64,000 nucleotides of DNA from Cohnella thailandensis (GTDB lineage Bacteria; Bacillota; Bacilli; Paenibacillales; Paenibacillaceae). Of this stretch, positions 49,347-61,200 are shown in pieces (position 1 is the first letter of the stretch; the number at the start of each line of letters is the position of its first letter). A program made the position numbers and the translations under genes. Under the pieces are notes generated by a model. That model searched no databases, was not told the DNA's origin, and saw only the letters and a program-made list of their open reading frames with translations. The stretch spans positions 124,001 to 188,000 of the forward strand of contig NZ_JACJVQ010000015.1 in NCBI RefSeq assembly GCF_014212135.1, read 5' to 3'.

Positions 49347-50252
49347 ATGAAGTTGCTTAACTACTACGATAATGGACTTCGAATGGGAGTCGTGACGGAC
49401 AAGGGAGTCGTCGACGTCGAGCTGGCGCTGCGGGCGAACCCGACGAGCCTGCAGGTGCCGACGACGGTGCGCGAGGTACTGAACGGCGGACCCCAAGCGC
49501 AAGACGCGCTGTCTCATTACATCGCCAACCTGCCGCCGACCGATAACGCCAACTACTTAAAGCAAGAAGACCGACTCACCCTCGCCCCCTGCGTCGCCGA
49601 CCCCGGCAAAATCATCTGCATCGGCCTCAACTACCGCCGCCACGCGGAAGAGACGAACATGCCGATTCCGGCGTTCCCGATCCTGTTCAACAAATTCGAG
49701 AATACGCTGAACGGCCACGGCCACACGGTTCCGCTGCCGAGCAACTCCAGCAAAGTCGATTACGAGGCCGAGCTGACCGTCGTCATCGGCAAGAACGCCA
49801 AGAACGTAAGCGAAGCCGACGCGCTCGACTACGTCTTCGGCTACTGCAATGCGAACGACCTGTCGGCTCGCGACCTGCAGTTCCGCACCAGCCAATGGCT
49901 GACGGGCAAGTCCTGCGACGGCTTCTCGCCGATCGGCCCTTACCTGGTGACCGCGGACGAAGTCCGCGATCCGAACGCCCTTGACATCCGCTGCATCGTA
50001 AACGGCGAGATACGCCAGAACTCCAACACGGCCGACATGATCTTCGACGTCAAGCAGATCGTCAGCTACGTGTCGCAGGTCATGACGCTCAAGCCGGGCG
50101 ACCTTATCATGACGGGTACGCCTGAGGGCGTCGTGATGGGCTATCCGGAAGAGAAGCAAATCTATCTCAAGCCGGGAGACGTCGTCACGATCGAGATCGA
50201 GAAGCTCGGTTCGATCACGAACACGATGGTCTCAGAGGAGGCGGGCGCATGA
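49347..50252 (+). CDS. Fumarylacetoacetate hydrolase-family protein
   Basis: A 301-residue FAH-fold enzyme. The motif IICIGLNYRRHAEE, metal ligands in DYEAELTVVIGK, the SARDLQFRTSQW segment and LIMTGTPEGVVMG are all present. In oxidative L-fucose, L-rhamnose and related pathways this family cleaves 2,4-diketo-3-deoxy acids to pyruvate and lactate or glycolate, which fits the surrounding enzymes. ATG 49347 follows AGGAGGG. It overlaps the next gene by four bases. Confidence 0.92.
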   Translation: MKLLNYYDNGLRMGVVTDKGVVDVELALRANPTSLQVPTTVREVLNGGPQAQDALSHYIANLPPTDNANYLKQEDRLTLAPCVADPGKIICIGLNYRRHAEETNMPIPAFPILFNKFENTLNGHGHTVPLPSNSSKVDYEAELTVVIGKNAKNVSEADALDYVFGYCNANDLSARDLQFRTSQWLTGKSCDGFSPIGPYLVTADEVRDPNALDIRCIVNGEIRQNSNTADMIFDVKQIVSYVSQVMTLKPGDLIMTGTPEGVVMGYPEEKQIYLKPGDVVTIEIEKLGSITNTMVSEEAGA

Positions 50253-51091
50253 TTTTCGACAGTCATACTCATCTCTTCGGTCCGGGCATGGTGTCGGGTC
50301 CTTCCGACGAAGCGATCAAGCGCGCCTGGGGCCCCAACATGAACATTATCGCAACTCCCGAGCAGCACCGCGAGAACCTGGAAGGCTTCCGCGGCTCGAT
50401 CGTGCTCGCCTTCGCGGGCAACGCGACCGGCATGGTCGTGCCCAATGAGTACGTGGCAGACTACTGCGCGACCGATCCGGACCGGCTGTTCGGCTTCGCC
50501 AGCGTCGACCCGAATCATCTCAATTGCGTGACCGAGTTCGAGACGGCGATTCGCGAAATGAAACTGCGAGGCCTCAAGCTCGGCCCGATCTACCAGAACT
50601 TCTATCCCGACGCCAAGGAGCACTTTGCGCTGTACGCCAAGGCGGACGAGCTGAACGTTCCGATCCTGTGGCACCAAGGCACCTCGTTCGTGCCGGAAGG
50701 CTATCTGGATGCGTCCCGTCCGGCGATGCTGGATCCGATTGCGCGGGCTTTTCCGAATTTGAAAATGATCGTGGCGCACATGGGCCATCCGTGGGTGGAT
50801 GAGTGTATCTCGCTCGTTCGCAAGCACCCGAATCTATACATGGACCTGTCCGCGCTCGGCGGCCGTCCATGGCAATTCTACAACGCTCTCGTGTCGGCAC
50901 TTGAGTACGGCGTACAGGACAAAATCCTGTTCGGCTCCGACTACCCGTTCTTCACGACCAAGCAGACGATCGACTCGCTTATGCGCATCAACGATCTGGT
51001 CGAAGGAACGAAGCTGCCGCGCGTGCCGGACAGCGTGATCGAAGCGATTCTTCATCGGCCGACTCCGGAGCTCTTGGGACTAGTCAAATAA
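50249..51091 (+). CDS. Amidohydrolase-family (amidohydro-rel, COG2159-type) protein
   Basis: A 280-residue TIM-barrel metal hydrolase of the amidohydrolase_2 group. HTH in FDSHTHLFGPG, His in LWHQGTSF, His in IVAHMGHPW and Asp in FGSDYPF form the metal site. Members include lactonases such as L-fucono-lactonase and 2-pyrone hydrolases, and decarboxylases. In this cluster a lactonase or acid decarboxylase role is likely. Translational coupling to the FAH gene supports consecutive steps. Confidence 0.92.
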   Translation: MIFDSHTHLFGPGMVSGPSDEAIKRAWGPNMNIIATPEQHRENLEGFRGSIVLAFAGNATGMVVPNEYVADYCATDPDRLFGFASVDPNHLNCVTEFETAIREMKLRGLKLGPIYQNFYPDAKEHFALYAKADELNVPILWHQGTSFVPEGYLDASRPAMLDPIARAFPNLKMIVAHMGHPWVDECISLVRKHPNLYMDLSALGGRPWQFYNALVSALEYGVQDKILFGSDYPFFTTKQTIDSLMRINDLVEGTKLPRVPDSVIEAILHRPTPELLGLVK

Positions 51092-51119
51092 TCGAAGTAG
51101 CAGAAGGGAAGAGAGCGGG

Positions 51120-52877
51120 ATGGCATCAACGGGAGAGGAACGCGGACCAACGGAGCAAGCGGGCCGCAAGCTGAAGAGCGAGAAGTATTTTCAGGAGAAG
51201 GATCTGTGGGGGTTCATTCATCGCTCGTTCACGAAGTCGATGGGCTACACCGAGGAGGATCTCCGCAAGCCGGTCATCGGCATCTGCAACACGTTCAGCG
51301 AGCTGAACAAGTGCCATTCGCACTTCAATGAACTGGTCGACTATGTCAAAAGGGGCGTCTGGCAGGCGGGCGGGGTTCCGATGGAGTTCCCGACGATCTC
51401 GATTGGCGAACCGTACATCAAACCGACGTCCATGCTGCTGCGCAATCTGATGGCGATGGACACCGAGGAGATGATGAAGGCCCATCCGATAGATGGCGTC
51501 GTGCTGATCGGCGGCTGCGACAAGACGGTTCCGGCGCAGCTCATGGCGGCGGCCAGCGTCAACATCCCGGCGATCGTCCTGACCGGCGGTCCGATGCTGA
51601 ACGGGCGGAAGAACGGCCGCTCGCTCGGCGCCTGCACCGATTGCTACGGCTTCACGCTGGAGCATAAAGCGGGCAACATCACGGACGAGGAGCTGGCGAG
51701 CGCCGAGAATTCGGTCTGCCGAAGCGACGGCCACTGCCAGGTCATGGGAACGGCGAGCACGATGGCTTCCATCGCGGAGGCGATCGGCATGGCGCTGCCG
51801 GGCAACGCGGCCATTCCGGCTCCGGACAGCCGCAGGCGGCACATGGCGGAGAGGACGGGCAAGCAGATCGTCGAGCTCGTTCGCCGGGACATCCGTCCGC
51901 GCGACATCATGACGGCGGAAGCGTTGGAGAACGCGATCGCGGTCACGATGGCCAGCGGAGGCTCGACGAACGCGATCATTCACCTCGTGGCGATCTCCCA
52001 GCGGCTCGGACGCAAGCTTCCGCTCGAGAAATTCGACGAGATCAGCTCGCGGACGCCGTTTATTCTGAACTTGCGTCCTTCGGGCAAGTATCAGATGGAG
52101 GAATACTTCGAGGCGGGAGGCGTTCCCGCGCTCATGAAGGAGTTGGAGTCGAAGCTTCATCTCGATTGCTTGACGGTTACCGGACGAACGATCGGCGAGA
52201 ACTTGGAGCAAGCGATGACGCTGGACCGGGACGTGATCCGGACGGTGCAAGAGCCGCTGGGCAGCCAAGGCGGAGTCGTCGTGCTGCGAGGCAACCTTGC
52301 GCCGAACGGCTCGCTCATCAAGCAGACGGCGGTGTCCGAGCATCTGAAGAAGCATACGGGGAAGGCGGTCGTCTTCGATAGTCCTGCCGACATGGAGGCG
52401 CGCATCGACGATCCGGATCTGGACGTGGACGAGAACAGCGTGCTCGTGCTGAAGAACGCGGGACCGAGGGGGGCGCCGGCGATGCCGGAGATCGGGCAGA
52501 TCCCGATCCCGAAGAAGCTGCTCCTGAAGGGAGTACGCGACATGGTGCGCATCTCGGACGCCCGGATCAGCGGCACGTCCTACGGCGCGCTCATCGTACA
52601 CGCGGCGCCGGAAGCGGCGGTCGGCGGGAACCTGGCGCTCGTGCGCGACGGCGACGAGATCGAGCTGGACATCGCGGCGCGAAGGCTCGAGCTTAAGGTG
52701 GACGACGAGGAACTGGCGGAGCGCCGGAAGGCGTGGAAGGCTCCGGAGCCTCATTACGACCGGGGCTATGGGCTGCTTTTCCACGAACGGGTGCTTCAGG
52801 CGGATCTCGGCTGCGACTTCGACTTCTTGCTTCCGAAGGAGCTGCGGCAGGAATTGCTTGGGGGAAGCGGAGAATAA
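51120..52877 (+). CDS. IlvD/Edd-family sugar-acid dehydratase
   Basis: A 585-residue dehydratase of the dihydroxy-acid/phosphogluconate dehydratase family. Iron-sulfur cysteines are C56 (GICNTFSELNKC), C133 (GGCDKTVPAQ) and C206 (GHCQVMGTASTM), the three-Cys pattern of [2Fe-2S] sugar-acid dehydratases such as arabonate and xylonate dehydratase. No amino-acid synthesis genes are near, so a catabolic aldonate-to-2-keto-3-deoxyaldonate role is more likely than IlvD. It follows the amidohydrolase by 28 bp. Confidence 0.92.
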   Translation: MASTGEERGPTEQAGRKLKSEKYFQEKDLWGFIHRSFTKSMGYTEEDLRKPVIGICNTFSELNKCHSHFNELVDYVKRGVWQAGGVPMEFPTISIGEPYIKPTSMLLRNLMAMDTEEMMKAHPIDGVVLIGGCDKTVPAQLMAAASVNIPAIVLTGGPMLNGRKNGRSLGACTDCYGFTLEHKAGNITDEELASAENSVCRSDGHCQVMGTASTMASIAEAIGMALPGNAAIPAPDSRRRHMAERTGKQIVELVRRDIRPRDIMTAEALENAIAVTMASGGSTNAIIHLVAISQRLGRKLPLEKFDEISSRTPFILNLRPSGKYQMEEYFEAGGVPALMKELESKLHLDCLTVTGRTIGENLEQAMTLDRDVIRTVQEPLGSQGGVVVLRGNLAPNGSLIKQTAVSEHLKKHTGKAVVFDSPADMEARIDDPDLDVDENSVLVLKNAGPRGAPAMPEIGQIPIPKKLLLKGVRDMVRISDARISGTSYGALIVHAAPEAAVGGNLALVRDGDEIELDIAARRLELKVDDEELAERRKAWKAPEPHYDRGYGLLFHERVLQADLGCDFDFLLPKELRQELLGGSGE

Positions 52878-52916
52878 AGAAGGGACGGCAGCAAGCCATC
52901 GAGAGGAGGTGGCAAC

Positions 52917-53855
52917 ATGAAGAAGACGATTCGGCTGGCGATCATCGGTACCGATTCCTCCCACTCGGTCGCTTTTGCTCAATTGCTGCAGGACGAGGCG
53001 CATCCGTATCATGTCCCGGGGGCTCGGGTGATCGCCGCATATCCGGGCGGCTCGCCGGATTTCGAATTGAGCCGGTCCCGAGTGGACGGCTTCGCGAAGC
53101 GGCTGCGGGACGAGTTCGGCGTCCGGCTTGCGGCGACCCCGGAGGAAGCGGCGGAGGGAGCCGACGGCGTTCTGCTGCTGGCTGCCGACGGACGGAAGCA
53201 TCTCGAGCTGTTCCGGAGGGTCGCGGAGCCGGGACGGCCGGTCTTCATCGACAAGCCGCTCGCGACGACCTACCGGGAAGCGAAGGAGATCGCCGCACGG
53301 GCGGAGCGGCTTGGCGTGCCGTTCATGACCGGCTCCTCCCTTCGCTACGCCGAGGATCTCGTCGCGGCGCTTGCGGCTGCCGAGGGCTCGAATAACGAGG
53401 GCTCGGATGTCGTCGACGGCGCCGATTGCTTCGGCCCGATCTCGATGGAGCCGACTCAGGGGGGCTATCTCTGGTACGGCATCCATGCGGCGGAGATGCT
53501 CTATGCGGCGATGGGAACGGGCTGCGAGCGGGTGACCGCCGTTTCATCGCCCGGGGGCGAGCATCTGGTCGGCGTTTGGCCGGGCGGGCGCGTCGGCACC
53601 GTACGCGGCAGCTTCGAGGGAAGCGAATTCGCGGCGGTGCTTCATCTTGGAGCGAAGAGCGTCTATGTCCCGATCAAGCCGGAATCCAAGCCTTATTACG
53701 CAAGCTTGCTAGAGAGGGTTATCGGGCTATTCCGCGACGGACGGGCGGATAGGCTGCCGACAACGGACGAATCGTTGGAGATTATCCGTTTTCTGGAGGC
53801 GGCCAATCGAAGCCGCGAGAGCGGCAGAGAAGTGCGGCTGCATGAGATCGAATAA
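52917..53855 (+). CDS. Divergent Gfo/Idh/MocA-like oxidoreductase
   Basis: A 312-residue protein with a Gfo/Idh layout, but the cofactor loop reads LAIIGTDSSHSVAF instead of GxGxxG. IDKPLATT replaces the usual EKP. The C-terminal domain is short, with IHAAEMLYAAMGTG in the position of the active-site helix. It may be a sugar dehydrogenase with altered cofactor use or a non-catalytic relative. ATG follows GAGGAGGTGG. It closes the sugar-acid cluster. Confidence 0.82.
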   Translation: MKKTIRLAIIGTDSSHSVAFAQLLQDEAHPYHVPGARVIAAYPGGSPDFELSRSRVDGFAKRLRDEFGVRLAATPEEAAEGADGVLLLAADGRKHLELFRRVAEPGRPVFIDKPLATTYREAKEIAARAERLGVPFMTGSSLRYAEDLVAALAAAEGSNNEGSDVVDGADCFGPISMEPTQGGYLWYGIHAAEMLYAAMGTGCERVTAVSSPGGEHLVGVWPGGRVGTVRGSFEGSEFAAVLHLGAKSVYVPIKPESKPYYASLLERVIGLFRDGRADRLPTTDESLEIIRFLEAANRSRESGREVRLHEIE

Positions 53856-53870
53856 ACGCGGAGGCGAAGC

Positions 53871-55010
53871 ATGAACGGAATCGTCAGTAGAGTAGACCAG
53901 GGTCGTTTGGAAGAAGCCGCCGCTCTCGCGGATCGCGTCTTTAGGGAAGGCGAGACGTTTATGGGGGCGGCTTTTCCGTCCATTTTCTCCGGCAGCTTTC
54001 CTTGTTCCCACGGGGTGTACGAGGAGGATAGGCTCGCCGCCTTCGTCGGTCTTGTCCCGGCGGTTCTTCGGATCGGCCCGGCGCGCGTCCCATTGTTCTC
54101 CATCGGCGCCGTCTGCACGGCTCCGGAGTCCCGCGGCAGGGGATACGCAAGCGCGCTGCTGCGCGAGACCTTCCGCCACATCGAGGACGCCGGCGGCTCG
54201 CTGCTGTTCGTCTCCGGCACGCTCCCTATCTATCGCAGGAATGGATGCCATCCGTTCGGTTCCGTCCGGCAATACCGGCTATCTCCCGAAGAGGCATCCG
54301 TTCAACCCGAAGATCCGGCATTCGAGTGGAGCGAATTTCGGGCAACGGATCTGCATCGGCTTCAGGAGCTGTCCGAAGGCCATGAGGTCCGCTACGACAG
54401 GAGCCTATACGAGACGGCGGAGCTGCTTCGCACGGCGGCTCTCGCGGGAGTTTGCCGCATGAAGCAGAAAGTTCTGCTAGGTCGCAGGGGCGGCCAAGCC
54501 ACGGCCTTTCTGGTACTGGCCCTTCCCGGGGAAATCCCCGCGGAGACGCGGCCGTTCGTCGTGGAGTGGGGAGGGGACGCGAAGGATGCCGCCAAGCTGA
54601 TGTCGGCTGCCGCGGTCCATTTCGAGCTGAAGGAAGGACTGGACGCATTCGTTCCTTGGCAGGAGCGCAAGCTGATGCAGGCTCTCGAGGGGTTGACGTA
54701 TAAAGAGGTCCAGCACTCCGGAACGGTCAAGGTCGGGAACCCTAGCCGATTATGGGAGCAGCTTCGGCCATATCTGGACAGTCTCCATCCCGGTGCCGCC
54801 CGGCAGGTCGCGATATCCGACGTACGAGAGGAGCCGGGCACCGCGGACGTGTCGATCGACGGGGAGACCAGACGTCTAGCCGCGGAGCAGCTGATCTCCT
54901 TTCTGTTCGACCCGGCATCCGGCCCGCGGGAGTCCTTCCGTCGAGCGGACTTGCTAAACGCGTTACTGCCGATACCGCTGCCATCTCCTTCCGGTTTAAA
55001 CTTCGTATGA
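53871..55010 (+). CDS. GNAT-family N-acetyltransferase
   Basis: A 379-residue protein, 15 bp after the previous gene. The N-terminal GNAT domain has the acetyl-CoA loop SIGAVCTAPESRGRGYASAL (motif A) and FVSGTLPIYRRNGCHPFG. About 230 further residues form a second domain, as in the Eis-like double-domain acetyltransferases. The substrate is unknown. Whether it belongs functionally to the sugar cluster is unclear. Confidence 0.88.
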   Translation: MNGIVSRVDQGRLEEAAALADRVFREGETFMGAAFPSIFSGSFPCSHGVYEEDRLAAFVGLVPAVLRIGPARVPLFSIGAVCTAPESRGRGYASALLRETFRHIEDAGGSLLFVSGTLPIYRRNGCHPFGSVRQYRLSPEEASVQPEDPAFEWSEFRATDLHRLQELSEGHEVRYDRSLYETAELLRTAALAGVCRMKQKVLLGRRGGQATAFLVLALPGEIPAETRPFVVEWGGDAKDAAKLMSAAAVHFELKEGLDAFVPWQERKLMQALEGLTYKEVQHSGTVKVGNPSRLWEQLRPYLDSLHPGAARQVAISDVREEPGTADVSIDGETRRLAAEQLISFLFDPASGPRESFRRADLLNALLPIPLPSPSGLNFV

Positions 55011-55248
55011 CCTTACGGATTCCTGTTCTTTCGGACAGGAATTCTTTTTTTTGCGAAAATATTCCTTGAACTAGGACAAATGGAGCGAAATGTGGCAGTT
55101 TTTGTCGAATTGTTTAGTGTTTTTTAAGAGCTCCTCTATATACTTGGGTCGGAAGAACCGGTCCGCTGAGCGGAAAGGACTAGATTCCGAATTCCGCAGG
55201 GAAAAGACCGGATACAGAAAAAATCTATCTATCAGGAAGAGGGACAAA

Positions 55249-58200
55249 ATGAGGAGCTCGATCAAGAGGCTGTTCAGTCGGCAAAGGATAGCCGCGGCGC
55301 TGGCGTTTACGCTTGCCCTGCAGCTTGTCCTGTCAGGTTACTCGTCGATCATCGGCGGGGCGGGCATCGCGAGCGCGGTAAGCGAGACCAAGTACATTAC
55401 GTTCTTGTACCAGGATTTCGCGAAGGCGTCCAGCCGATTGCAGTTCAACGGCAATGCGGATTATCTGGATTCAGGCGCCAATCAAGGCGATCTTCGCTTG
55501 ACTCCTTCCGCAGGGAACCAATTCGGCACCGTTTTTAATAAAGAGAGAGTCTCTCTGCGTGCCGGTACCGGCTTCAGTACTTATTTTACCTTCAACATGT
55601 CCAGCCCCGACGGATCGGGGACGACGCCGAAGGGAGCGGACGGAATCGTGTTCGCTCTGCAGACGCGCTCGAACAGCGCCGGCAGCTTGGGCGTCGGCAT
55701 GGGATTCGAGAACATCAAAGACAGCGTCGGCATCGAGTTCGATACGTTCGATAACGGCAGCGCGACGTGGGGCAGCAACGGCGACCCGAGCAATAACCAT
55801 GTCGCCGTCGATTATGACGGCGTCGTCACCCATGGCAAGAACGGGAACCCGGCAGCCGTCAACGTGCCCGGAGTCGATTTTAATTCCGGACAGGACGTAC
55901 ACGTCTGGATCGATTACAAGTCGACCGAGCAGAAATTGGAAGTGTTCTTGAGCTCTTCAAGCAATCGGCCGAGCTCTCCGATTTTGACCGAAACCGGCTT
56001 AAATCTTGCGGAGCGTCTTAAACAAGACGACATTTACGTCGGTTTTACCGCGGCGACGGGAGCCGCGTGGCAAAATCACGACATCAAGCAATGGTATTTC
56101 ACGAATCGATACGATCCGATCGATCTCTCCAGCGCGACTTACGTCGAAGCTCCGAGCATCTTCTCGGTAGCGACCTCCGTCTATGGCAAATCGTCGGTCA
56201 CCGGAGCGACTTATTACCAGAGCGACGTGACGCTCGTCAATTCTTCCAACGAGCCGGGTCCGGGCGTAAGCTTGATCGCGGAGAATCTGGACAATACCGC
56301 CTTCCTGGATCCGGCCAACGAGATGGCGCCGCTGGCGTCGCCGCCTGCTCTCGTAACGGATGCTCAAGGCAAGGCGACCTACTACTACACGGCCGTCGAT
56401 GAGACCCAGGCGATTCCGAACTTCCGGATATCCACGGAATACGGGGCCTATTACGATTTGAGGTTCACGGCTCCCCCAACCGTAGCGACCGGGGCCGCCA
56501 ACCCGCAGTATGTGCCTAACGCTCCGGCGAACCAAGGAGCCTCCATCCCGGTCCAAATCGTCAACACCGGCGGCGAGAACGTGAAGTGGGGCGTCGAATA
56601 CCGGGAGAAGACCGCCGACGGCAACGGGGAATGGAGCCCGACCGTCTACGGATCGGTTCCTCAGCCCGTCTTGACGGCATCCGGAACGTATTACGTTCAA
56701 TTGAACGGACTTAAGGAAGACACTTATTACGAAGCTCGGGCATACGCGAGCAACTCGAAGGGCGCCGTTCGCGGCGAGCCCGTCACGTTCGCCGTGCAAA
56801 TGCCGATGCCGGCGGACGGCGTTAAATATACGAATGCAGGTCCTTCCAAAATTTATCGCGACGACGCCGAGAGCATGCAGGTCGTAGGCGAGAATTTGTA
56901 CTGGCTCCTTAAGCGGCTGCCGCATGAGGATCTGAGCGTGAAGCTAACCAGCGGAAGCGAGGAGTACGCGATCCCGCGCTCCGACATTCAAGCGGTCTCC
57001 AATTCGACGCTTAAGCTTAAGCTGCCGACCCCGGGCGGGGCCAAGCTTCCTCTCGGCAAGTACAATCTGGTCATCGAGCACGAGTTCTTCGGCGACAAGA
57101 CGTTCCTAAGCGCAATCGAATTGACGGACGATCCGTCTTACCGTTCGATCAATTACGAAGAAGTAGTTGTAACGGATACGCTAAATCATAGACCGGATCC
57201 GAACGACTTGGATTCGATCGCGGTCCGCGGCCCGTTCGTCGTCCAGGCGTCATCGCCAGGCATTTACCAACAGCGGGACTCGAACGCCGTCTTTACCTTT
57301 AACGACAACCTTCTGTTCAAGGGATCGCAGTTAACGGTCGACACGAACGCGGGCAAGATTACCGGCAGCGGCCGTTTCTACGTGAACGGCAAGAACACGA
57401 TTCCGATGCTCGCGACGTACACGGTTTACGAAGGCGAGTTCGAATTCACGACGGATAACTTTGTTTTTAATCTGAAGGGCGGGCTTGCGGGAGCGGCTTC
57501 CGACCTGACGGGATTGAACGTTCCGGTCAACGTCAATAAATTAGTCTTTATCCCGGGCGGAATCCGTCTCGCCGGCGAAATCAACCTCGGCTTCAAGATG
57601 GGAAGCGCGACCATCGGAGGCAAAGCCAACCTGGACGCTCTCGAGTTTAAGAAGAATCGGTTCGATCTGGATGCCGACTTCGAGCTCAACGCGGACTTCA
57701 AGTCCGGTCCTCTGGAAGCGGGCGCGCTCCGCTTCTCGCTCGATACCCGCGTTCCCGAATACGGGGCGGGAGCTTCCGCCGAGCTGAAGAAAGCGAAAAT
57801 CGGCTTCGATATCGACCTGCTTATCGTCGACAAGAAGCTCGATTCGCTCAGCTTCGCCGTGGTCAAAGAGATGAAGCTCGGCTCCACGGGCGCCCAGCTG
57901 ACCAAGATCGGCGGCGGCGTGTCCAACATGACAAGCAAATCGGAGGCTCCTCTGACGTTCTCCGTGCTGGGCGGCATGTCGGATTACATTACGCCGAAGC
58001 TAGCCAATACGTATATGGTGAACGGCAACGATCTGAAGATCGAGCTGTCCGCGAACCACTTCGGAGCGTCGGGCAAGCTGGCCATCTACAAGATCAACAT
58101 CGCGGGCGTCGACATGTTCGTCGTCTTCAACCCGACCGGCTACAAGGGCTACAATAAGGCCGGCTTCGACTTCAACGCGTCGATCAACATCATCGACGTT

Positions 58201-61200
58201 ATCGTCGGCAAGGTGATGGCGAACTACTTCCAAGGCTCCTCGTTCACGGGGTACGCCAAGACGGCCGTGCAAATTCCGGGCAGCGTTCCTCTCGTCGGAG
58301 GCAAGAAGCTGACCTCGGCCGAAGTCGGCGTCGACTCTACCCGCTTCAAGGGCGCCCTGTCGGTCATCGGCATCGGCTTTACGGTGAAATATCCGTTCTC
58401 GACGAGCAAGTTCGATTGGGACGTCGACATGAGCTCGACGATCAAGAACGTGGCGAACGCGGTCGTCAACGTGGGCAAATCCGTCGTGAAAGCCTTCACG
58501 AGCTGGATCTGGTACGACGATCCGAGCAAGGCCGGGGAATGGACCGCCGCGGATTCCGTCGAGGCCGTACCTGGTCTTGTCGGAGAGAAGCTGTTCTCCG
58601 CAAGCGGCATTCGCGCGACGGAAGTCGGAACGTATTCGTCCGGCAAGCTGGCGACCGTCGTTACGGAGACGAACCCGAATATGACGAAGTCGGGAAGCGA
58701 GATCAGCCAATCCTTCGTCGCGGAAGAAAGTTATCCGGCGCTGATCAAGGTCCAAGGAGACGCTTCCGGCGTCCGATTGACCCAGCCGAACGGAGCTCTT
58801 TACGAGATTCGATTCGCGGAAAAAGACAACAAGACAATCAATGCCTACTATGACGCGGCGAACGACGAGACGATTCTGGAAGTCAATCTGACCCCGGGAA
58901 CGTGGAAGCTGACCTCGGGCAGCAGCTTGGCCTTGTCGGTAAGCAGAGAGCTGTATCGGAATCCTTCGCTGACGTTGGAAGCCGCGGCAACCGAACTCGC
59001 CGCATCCGACGTTCAAGCGTACGTTCCGCTCGAGTTCCAGAAACGAGGAACCTATCTGGTCGAAGTCGGCGAAGGCGCCGCGGACGCCAAGCTGATTAAG
59101 GCGGACGGCAGACCGTATGCGACCGAAGCCGATTCCGTAAGCGATGCCTACAATACGTATTGGGATTCGGCGGACGGCAAGCTTTACATGCTCGTCGAAG
59201 TTCCGGATGCAGGCGTCTGGTACGCGATCGCCGGCGCGGACGCTCATGCGAACCTGTACCGGATGGCTGTCGGAACGACGATGGGCGATGCCCTTGCCTG
59301 GATCGGCGGCGACGAATTCTCTTCGGCCGCGAAGTTCACCGGGCTTAAGGGAATGCAGGTGCTGCTCGAGATTCAAGGAGCAACCGAAGCGACCCGCCTC
59401 TATCGTCCGGACGGAACGCTTTATCCGTTCGACTTGAACCAAGCAAGCTCGAACTGGAACGCCAGCTATGACGCTGCTCAAGGCGTAATCCATGCTCTGG
59501 TCGATGTCGACCAAGACGGCATTTGGTTAATCAAATCGAACGGCTTCACCGATTCCAACGGCTTGACGTTGTCGCAGAAGTTAACGATGGCGGAGCTGTA
59601 CGGTTCGGATACGACGATTACTTACGATCTGCAAATCCAGGAGAAGGGCAAGTATCTGTTCGATATCGCCGGCGGCGACGCAACCGCGAAGATCAACGTG
59701 AACAACGCGGCGGCTACTATCAACAGCACGGAAGGTTCTCCTTCGCAGAACGCGATTATCGACGATAAGGGCTTGATGGTGACCCTCGACGTTCCCGCTT
59801 CGGGAATCGTGAGCATTACGACGAAGCCGGGCGCTTCGATCAAGCAATACCTGCTGACCCCGATTCCGGAAGTGACGAAGCTCTCGGCGTCGGCTCAGCT
59901 TCAACGCAATACGTACGAGGTGGAGTGGAAGGTCGAGAACGCCAAGCCGGACACGAAGGTAAGCTTGCTTCTGGCTAATGGCGATAGAGACGAGGAAGGC
60001 CAACTGATTCCGGTCGGCGACACGATCGCATCCGATCTGCCGGCGGCGGGCATTCGTACCGTAACCCTGCCGGAAGGTTATCTGCCGGGCGATTATTACC
60101 TGGCCGTCGTGGCCGACAGCGAATCGTACGGACCGGTATTCAAGACTTTGAACGACCCGCTTACTTATCAGGCGGTGAAAATGCAGCCAAAGCCGACCGG
60201 AGTTCAAGCGACGGCAATCGGCAACGGCGAGATCAAGATCGGCTTCAACGATCCGGGATACGCCGAGACGACGTCTTACCGGATTTATCCGGCCGACGCG
60301 GCCGGCAACGTAGACTTCAACGGAACCTCCTACGAAGGAGAAGTCGTTCCGGCGAACGGCGCGAACCAAAGCGTCACCCTGTCGGGACTGGAGACGGGAC
60401 GCGATTACAGCTTCCGCGTGATGGCTATCCGAGCGGTATACGGATCGATTCCGGGAGTCAACGACGATGCGCTGGCGAACCTGTACGTCAGCGAGTTGTC
60501 CGATGCGGCTAGCGTCAGCCTGCCGGTGCCGAATCCGGCGAAGCTGAACGTGACTTACCTGACCGGCGACGCGCCGACGGTCACGCGCTCTTATTATCCG
60601 TACAACGTGACGGAGGAGAAGCTGGCCGGTTTGACTGCCGAAGAAAAACAGAGCTTGCAGCAAACGATGGCGATTACGGCTTCCGACGACGTCACCGTTA
60701 AGGTGGAGAGCGATCAGAATGTAACGCTTAAGCTGTTCGTAGACGGAGTCGAGGCGCAGGCGGCAGACGGAGCTCCGAACGAGTTCCATCTCGGTTCTCT
60801 CGCGGAGAAGGACTATACGATCGAAGTCGAGGCTGTCAATGCCGAAGGCGACATCAGCTCGTCGGTCGGAAGATTGTTCGCCGATAGAACCGCTCCTTAC
60901 CTCTACTTGAAGTCGGCAACGAACGGACAAGTCGTGGAAGACGACCGCATCCTCCTGGAAGGCGTGTCGGAAGCGGGAGTTGCGCTGACCGTTAACGGCG
61001 TAACCGTGCCGGTCGACGCGATGGGGCATTATGCTTACTACGCTTCCATTCCGGAAGCAGGCGTGCTGCCGATCGAGATGATCGCGGTCGACCAAGCCGG
61101 CAACGAAACCGTTCACCGTCTGGAGGTGTTCTCCTCGGGCGACGGCGAAGGGCAATCCTCCTCCGAACTGGTAACGCTTGGAACGGACGACGGTGTCTTC

